This document shows, one piece after another, positions 60,476-64,000 of a stretch of 64,000 nt of DNA. Every line of letters starts with the position of its first letter. Position 1 is the first letter of the stretch. The DNA is from Dyella sp. AtDHG13 (GTDB lineage: Bacteria; Pseudomonadota; Gammaproteobacteria; Xanthomonadales; Rhodanobacteraceae): contig NZ_QICJ01000003.1 of assembly GCF_003201105.1 (NCBI RefSeq), positions 434,001 to 498,000 on the forward strand, in the 5' to 3' direction. The notes under the pieces are model-generated. The model worked only from the letters and a program-made list of their open reading frames with translations, was not told the origin of the DNA and made no database searches. The translations under genes were made by a program, and so were the position numbers.

Positions 60476-61684
60476 TTACGGCACGCCACCGTCGCGGATC
60501 AGGGCCAGGACTTCGTAGCACGCACCCATGGTGTGGTAGTCGGTCTTGCCCGCCGGGCTCTTCTCGTCGTCGTACTTGCGGTTGTCCCGCGTGAGGATGC
60601 GGAACCACGCGCCGTACTTGTGATCGACCAGATGTTCCCACGAGTACGCCCATAGCTTCTGGTACCACGCGTCGTATTCGGGCAAGCCAGTGCGCGCATG
60701 CAGCAGGGCTGCCGCAGCCAGTGATTCGGCCTGCACCCAGAAATACTTGTCGTCGTCGCACACGGTGCCGTCCGGCGCGAAGCCATAGGCCATGCCGCCG
60801 AATTCCTTGTCCCACGAACGGGCGAGCGCGGTGTCGAACAGGTGCTTGGCGGTCACCAGCCAGTCTTCCTCGCGGCCGCGCTCCAGCAGCAGCGGTTCCA
60901 TGATCAGCAGCAGCTTGGCCCATTCGGTCTGATGGCCGGGCTGGAAGCCCCACGGACGGAACAGGTGCTTGGGATTGTCGAGGTTGTATTTCCAGTCGAC
61001 GTTCCAGTTCACATCGTAGTGTTCCCACACCAGGCCATCGGCCTTGGCCGCCTGGCGGCGCGTCATGTTGTCCGCCAGCTGCAGCGCGCGTTCGAGGTAG
61101 CGCGGCTCGTCGCTGGCCTGGTAGGCGGCGAGCATCGCCTCGCACATGTGCATGTTGGCGTTCTGGCCGCGGTAGTCGGTGAACTGCCACTGGTCGTTCG
61201 CCTCGTCGCGGTACAGGCCGGCCTCGGCATCCCAGTAACGCTGCTCCAGCAGGTTCCAGGTTTCGTCCATCCACGCGCTGGCTTCGCGCACGCCGGCCTT
61301 GAGGGCGGTGGAGTAGGCGAGCAGCACGAAGGCCACGCCGTAGGCGTGGTACATGGTGTCCTCGGGCTTGCCGTCGCGGATGGTCCACGCGTAGCCACCC
61401 GTGGCGGGGTTGCGGTGCACGTCGCGCAGGTAGCGCAGGCCGTGGTGCACGGCGTCGAGGTATTCGGGCTTGCCGAATTCCATGTGCGCCATCGCGTAGT
61501 TGAAGACGAAGCGCGTGCTGCTCACCAGGTGGCGATGGCTGCGGTCGTAGATCGTGCCGTCGTCCTTGTAGTAGTGGAAGAAGCCGCCGGCCGGGTCGAT
61601 GCAGTGTGGATGGTAGAAGGCCATCGTCGTGGCGATGTGCTCGCGCAGGAAGGCCTCGCTGCGGAAGTCGGGCGTGGTGGTCAT
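60476..61684 (-). CDS. AGE-family sugar isomerase/epimerase (probable mannose isomerase)
   Basis: 402 residues from ATG 61684, overlapping the kinase stop as ATGA. The alpha/alpha-barrel signatures are STRFVFNYAMAHMEFG, RPWGFQPGHQTEWAKLLLIM with the catalytic histidine, and KTDYHTMGACYEVLAL. GFQPGHQ-type members include D-mannose isomerases (mannose to fructose) and YihS; N-acylglucosamine 2-epimerase and cellobiose epimerase are other options. A PfkB kinase and a sugar permease precede it in the operon, favouring mannose-to-fructose conversion (inference). Confidence 0.87.
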   Translation of the reverse strand: MTTTPDFRSEAFLREHIATTMAFYHPHCIDPAGGFFHYYKDDGTIYDRSHRHLVSSTRFVFNYAMAHMEFGKPEYLDAVHHGLRYLRDVHRNPATGGYAWTIRDGKPEDTMYHAYGVAFVLLAYSTALKAGVREASAWMDETWNLLEQRYWDAEAGLYRDEANDQWQFTDYRGQNANMHMCEAMLAAYQASDEPRYLERALQLADNMTRRQAAKADGLVWEHYDVNWNVDWKYNLDNPKHLFRPWGFQPGHQTEWAKLLLIMEPLLLERGREEDWLVTAKHLFDTALARSWDKEFGGMAYGFAPDGTVCDDDKYFWVQAESLAAAALLHARTGLPEYDAWYQKLWAYSWEHLVDHKYGAWFRILTRDNRKYDDEKSPAGKTDYHTMGACYEVLALIRDGGVP

Positions 61685-62658
61685 GCGTAGGTCTCCATGA
61701 AGCTCAGCACCTCGGCCTCGTCGGGAATGGCCGAGAACGAACCCTGGCGCGTCACGGTGAGCGCGCCACAGGCCGCGGCGAAGCGCAGGGCCGCATGCAG
61801 GCGGGGCAGTTCGGTGATGAGGTGATCGATGCGGTCGTCGGTGTGGTCGAGCCTGGCCAGCTGGTACAGCAGGCCGCCGACGAAGGCGTCGCCCGCGGCC
61901 GTGGTGTCCACGGCGGGCACGGCGTACACCGGCAGCTCCCCTTCCACGTCCGGATGGAACCAGCGCAGCGCGTTGGCGCCGTCGGTGATGATGACCAGGC
62001 GCGTGCGGCCTTCCCACAGTTTCTGCAGCGTGGCTTCCTCGCCGTCGACGGCGAGCCAGGCGAATTCCTCGGCGCTCAGCTTCACTACGTCGGCCAGGTG
62101 CAGCGCCGGCCAGATCAGCGGACGCGGCTCCACGTCGCGCGGCCACAGCGCGGGACGCAGGTTCAGGTCGAAGCTGACCAGCGCGCCCGCCGCGTGCGCG
62201 CGGCGCATGCCTTCGCGCGTGGTTTCGGCCAGCGCGGGGTCGGTCATGCTGTTGGAGCAGACGTGGAACACGGCGGTTCCGTCGAAGCTCTCCGCGTGGA
62301 AGTGCATCGGGCGGAACAGCAGGTCGGCCGAAGGCGGGCGATAGAAGCTGAAGCTGCGCTCGCCGTTGCCGTCCAGCGACACGAAGGCCAGCGCGGTGTT
62401 CGCCTCGTCGGTGCGGGCAACGCCGTTGGTGTTCACGCCCGCGCGGCGCAGGCTGTCCAGCAGGAAATCGCCGAACATGTCCTTGCCGAGCATGCCGGCA
62501 AAGGCGGCCTCGCCACCCAGGCGCGCCACCGCCACGGCCACGTTGGCCGGCGCGCCGCCGGCATAGGGAACGAAGCTGCGCGGAAACCCGGCTTCGTCGC
62601 CGCCTTCGCTATGGAAATCGATCAGTGCTTCACCGAAGCAGAGAATGGTGCGTGACAT
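61681..62658 (-). CDS. PfkB-family sugar kinase (probable fructokinase)
   Basis: 325 residues. ILCFGEALIDFHS and YAGGAPANVAVAVARLGGEA form the N-terminal PfkB signature; VVKLSAEEFAWL and DTTAAGDAFVGGLLYQLA give the C-terminal one with the catalytic Asp. The closest layout is fructokinase (ScrK-like). It is the middle gene of permease-kinase-isomerase, with ATGA coupling to the isomerase, so it likely phosphorylates the fructose made by it. Confidence 0.9.
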   Translation of the reverse strand: MSRTILCFGEALIDFHSEGGDEAGFPRSFVPYAGGAPANVAVAVARLGGEAAFAGMLGKDMFGDFLLDSLRRAGVNTNGVARTDEANTALAFVSLDGNGERSFSFYRPPSADLLFRPMHFHAESFDGTAVFHVCSNSMTDPALAETTREGMRRAHAAGALVSFDLNLRPALWPRDVEPRPLIWPALHLADVVKLSAEEFAWLAVDGEEATLQKLWEGRTRLVIITDGANALRWFHPDVEGELPVYAVPAVDTTAAGDAFVGGLLYQLARLDHTDDRIDHLITELPRLHAALRFAAACGALTVTRQGSFSAIPDEAEVLSFMETYA

Positions 62659-62676
62659 CAGCGTTCGAGGCTCGAC

Positions 62677-64000
62677 TCAATGGTGGATGGCGGGCGTGGC
62701 CGGCTCGCGAACGAGCGAGCCGCGCAGGCCGTAGAAGACGATGTAGCCGTAGCAGAGCAGCGGCAGGATAAAGGCGTGCTGGATGCCCATATGGTCGGCC
62801 AGCACGCCCTGCGCCAGCGGCAGCAGCGCGCCGCCGACGATGGCCATGATCAGCAGGCTCGATGCCTTGCCGGTCAGCGGGCCCATGCGCTCGATGCCCA
62901 GCGCGAAGATGGTCGGGAACATGATGGAGTTGAACAGGCCGATGGCGATCACGCTGACCAGGGCCACCTGGCCTTGCGTGAGCATGGTGGTCAGCACCAG
63001 CAGGCCGGCGACGGCGGCGAAGGCGGCCAGCAGCTTGCGCGGGTTGATGTAGACCAGCAGCGCCGAACCGGCCAGGCGTCCCACCATCGCGCCGCCCCAG
63101 TAGTACACCACGTGGTCCGCGGCGGCCTGCTCGCTCATGTGGCCGATCTCCGGCAGCGACAGGTAGTTCACCAGGAAGCTGCCGATGGAAACCTCCGCGC
63201 CCACGTAGAAGAAGATCGCCAGCACGCCGAACAGCACGTGGCTGTGGCGCAGCGCGTCCATCAGCGTGTGATGCGAGGTGTCGGCCTGCTCGGTGGATTC
63301 GGTCAACGGCGGCAGGCGGAACAGCCACACGCCGACGGCGAGCACGAGCAGCGCGACGCCCAGGCCCAGGTAGGGCACCTGCACCAGCTGGGCCTGCTTC
63401 TGACGGTAGTCGGTGAGCTGCTGGCGCGTTTCCGGCGCCAGGCTCGCGCGCACGTTGGCCAGTTGCGCGGCGTCATGTTCGTCCAGCCGCGAGGAAGCGA
63501 GCTTGTCCAGCGCCGTGGCGAGCGTGGCGGGCGGCAGGGCGGCAAGCTGCTGCGGCGAGAGCGTCGACAGCGTGGCGAGCAGGGGCGCGCCGGAGAGACT
63601 GTCCAACACCTGCGCCATCGGGCCGGCAGGCAGCTGCACGAAGCTTGCGGCCACGTCCTGCACCGGCAGGCGATCCAGCGCCGTGGCGGAGGCATCGTTC
63701 AGCGCGGCCACCAGGCGCTCGGGCGGCGCCTGCCTGATCGCGTCGATGGTCTGCACCGCCGGCGCGTTGTTGAGGGTCTGCACCAACTGCACGGTTTCCG
63801 GCGCATTGCGCACCGCCGGCGGGATCACCACCGCCGCGGCCGAGAGGATCAGCAGGCCGCCGAACTTCGGCCCGATGGTGGTGCCCAGCGAATTCATCGC
63901 CTGCGCCAGCGTGAGCCGGCTGGAGCTGGTGCGCTCCGGGCCCAGCAGCGCGACATACGCGTTGGCCGCCACCTGCAGCACCGTGATGCCGGTGGCGAGC
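62677..64000 (-). CDS. FucP/NagP-type sugar MFS transporter with long extra loop (partial, 5' end beyond window)
   Basis: The frame is open to the window edge; the visible part reads LATGITVLQVAANAYVALLG, the second signature of the fucose-galactose-hexose symporter family, so roughly the first 100-130 residues are missing. After GPKFGGLLILSAAAVVIPPA comes a soluble stretch of about 160 residues (QTLNNAPAVQTIDAIRQAPP, LATLSTLSPQQLAALPPATL, QLANVRASLAPETRQQ) before VPYLGLGVALLVLAVGVWLF. Normal members have only a short loop there. Six further hydrophobic segments follow. It should import a hexose with protons and heads the kinase/isomerase operon. Confidence 0.9.
   Translation of the reverse strand, partial: LATGITVLQVAANAYVALLGPERTSSSRLTLAQAMNSLGTTIGPKFGGLLILSAAAVVIPPAVRNAPETVQLVQTLNNAPAVQTIDAIRQAPPERLVAALNDASATALDRLPVQDVAASFVQLPAGPMAQVLDSLSGAPLLATLSTLSPQQLAALPPATLATALDKLASSRLDEHDAAQLANVRASLAPETRQQLTDYRQKQAQLVQVPYLGLGVALLVLAVGVWLFRLPPLTESTEQADTSHHTLMDALRHSHVLFGVLAIFFYVGAEVSIGSFLVNYLSLPEIGHMSEQAAADHVVYYWGGAMVGRLAGSALLVYINPRKLLAAFAAVAGLLVLTTMLTQGQVALVSVIAIGLFNSIMFPTIFALGIERMGPLTGKASSLLIMAIVGGALLPLAQGVLADHMGIQHAFILPLLCYGYIVFYGLRGSLVREPATPAIHH

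Overview
The window is about 65% G+C, densely coded, and looks like a chromosomal segment of a gammaproteobacterium of the Xanthomonadales, most likely Rhodanobacteraceae (Dyella/Luteibacter/Rhodanobacter type). This is inferred from the gene mix: TonB-dependent receptors paired with glycoside hydrolases, FecI/FecR cassettes, beta-propeller sensor kinases, FucP/NagP-type sugar permeases and GTAGGAGCG-type repeats. No rRNA, tRNA, CRISPR array, integrase or complete insertion sequence was seen.

Layout. 1-3.4 kb: an AaeAB-like efflux pump (HlyD-family end, FUSC protein, TolC-like channel). 3.6-6.2 kb: cydAB with a 47-codon CydX-like gene, minus strand. 6.7-10.7 kb: a beta-propeller sensor kinase and NarL-type regulator. 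10.8-20.4 kb: a surface-type island with a PhyH dioxygenase, a DUF6916 protein, a GNAT, three tandem phage-collar (MdpB-like) proteins and a 1953-residue autotransporter with twelve putative-Ig repeats. 20.5-21.9 kb: a RibD/DHFR-like reductase and a 3-methyladenine glycosylase.

21.9-31.7 kb (minus): a mannoside-degrading locus with a TonB receptor, GH2 beta-mannosidase, GH125 and GH92 alpha-mannosidases and gluconokinase. 32.5-38.7 kb (plus): sigma factor, FecR, STN-type TonB receptor and a secreted PHP hydrolase. 38.8-45.3 kb: FMN reductase, secreted HAD phosphatase and two near-duplicate sulfatases around a small unknown gene. 45.4-57.2 kb: a membrane spermidine-synthase-like protein followed by a MoxR/DUF58/DUF4381/VWA/VWA-TPR/BatD (aerotolerance-type) operon and an octahaem cytochrome-TPR protein. 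57.3-60.4 kb: esterase, DoxX, SDR and a small periplasmic protein. 60.5-64 kb (minus): sugar permease, PfkB sugar kinase and AGE-family isomerase, cut by the window end.

The mannosidase locus would release mannose from N-glycan or mannan oligosaccharides. The permease/isomerase/kinase operon 30 kb away could take mannose to fructose and fructose-6-phosphate, so the two may form one split pathway (inference).

The most unusual items are a 273-bp nested-palindrome element filling the gap between two Bat-operon genes from stop codon to just before the next start, the collar-protein/giant-autotransporter island without other phage genes, and a sugar permease with a very long extra loop.
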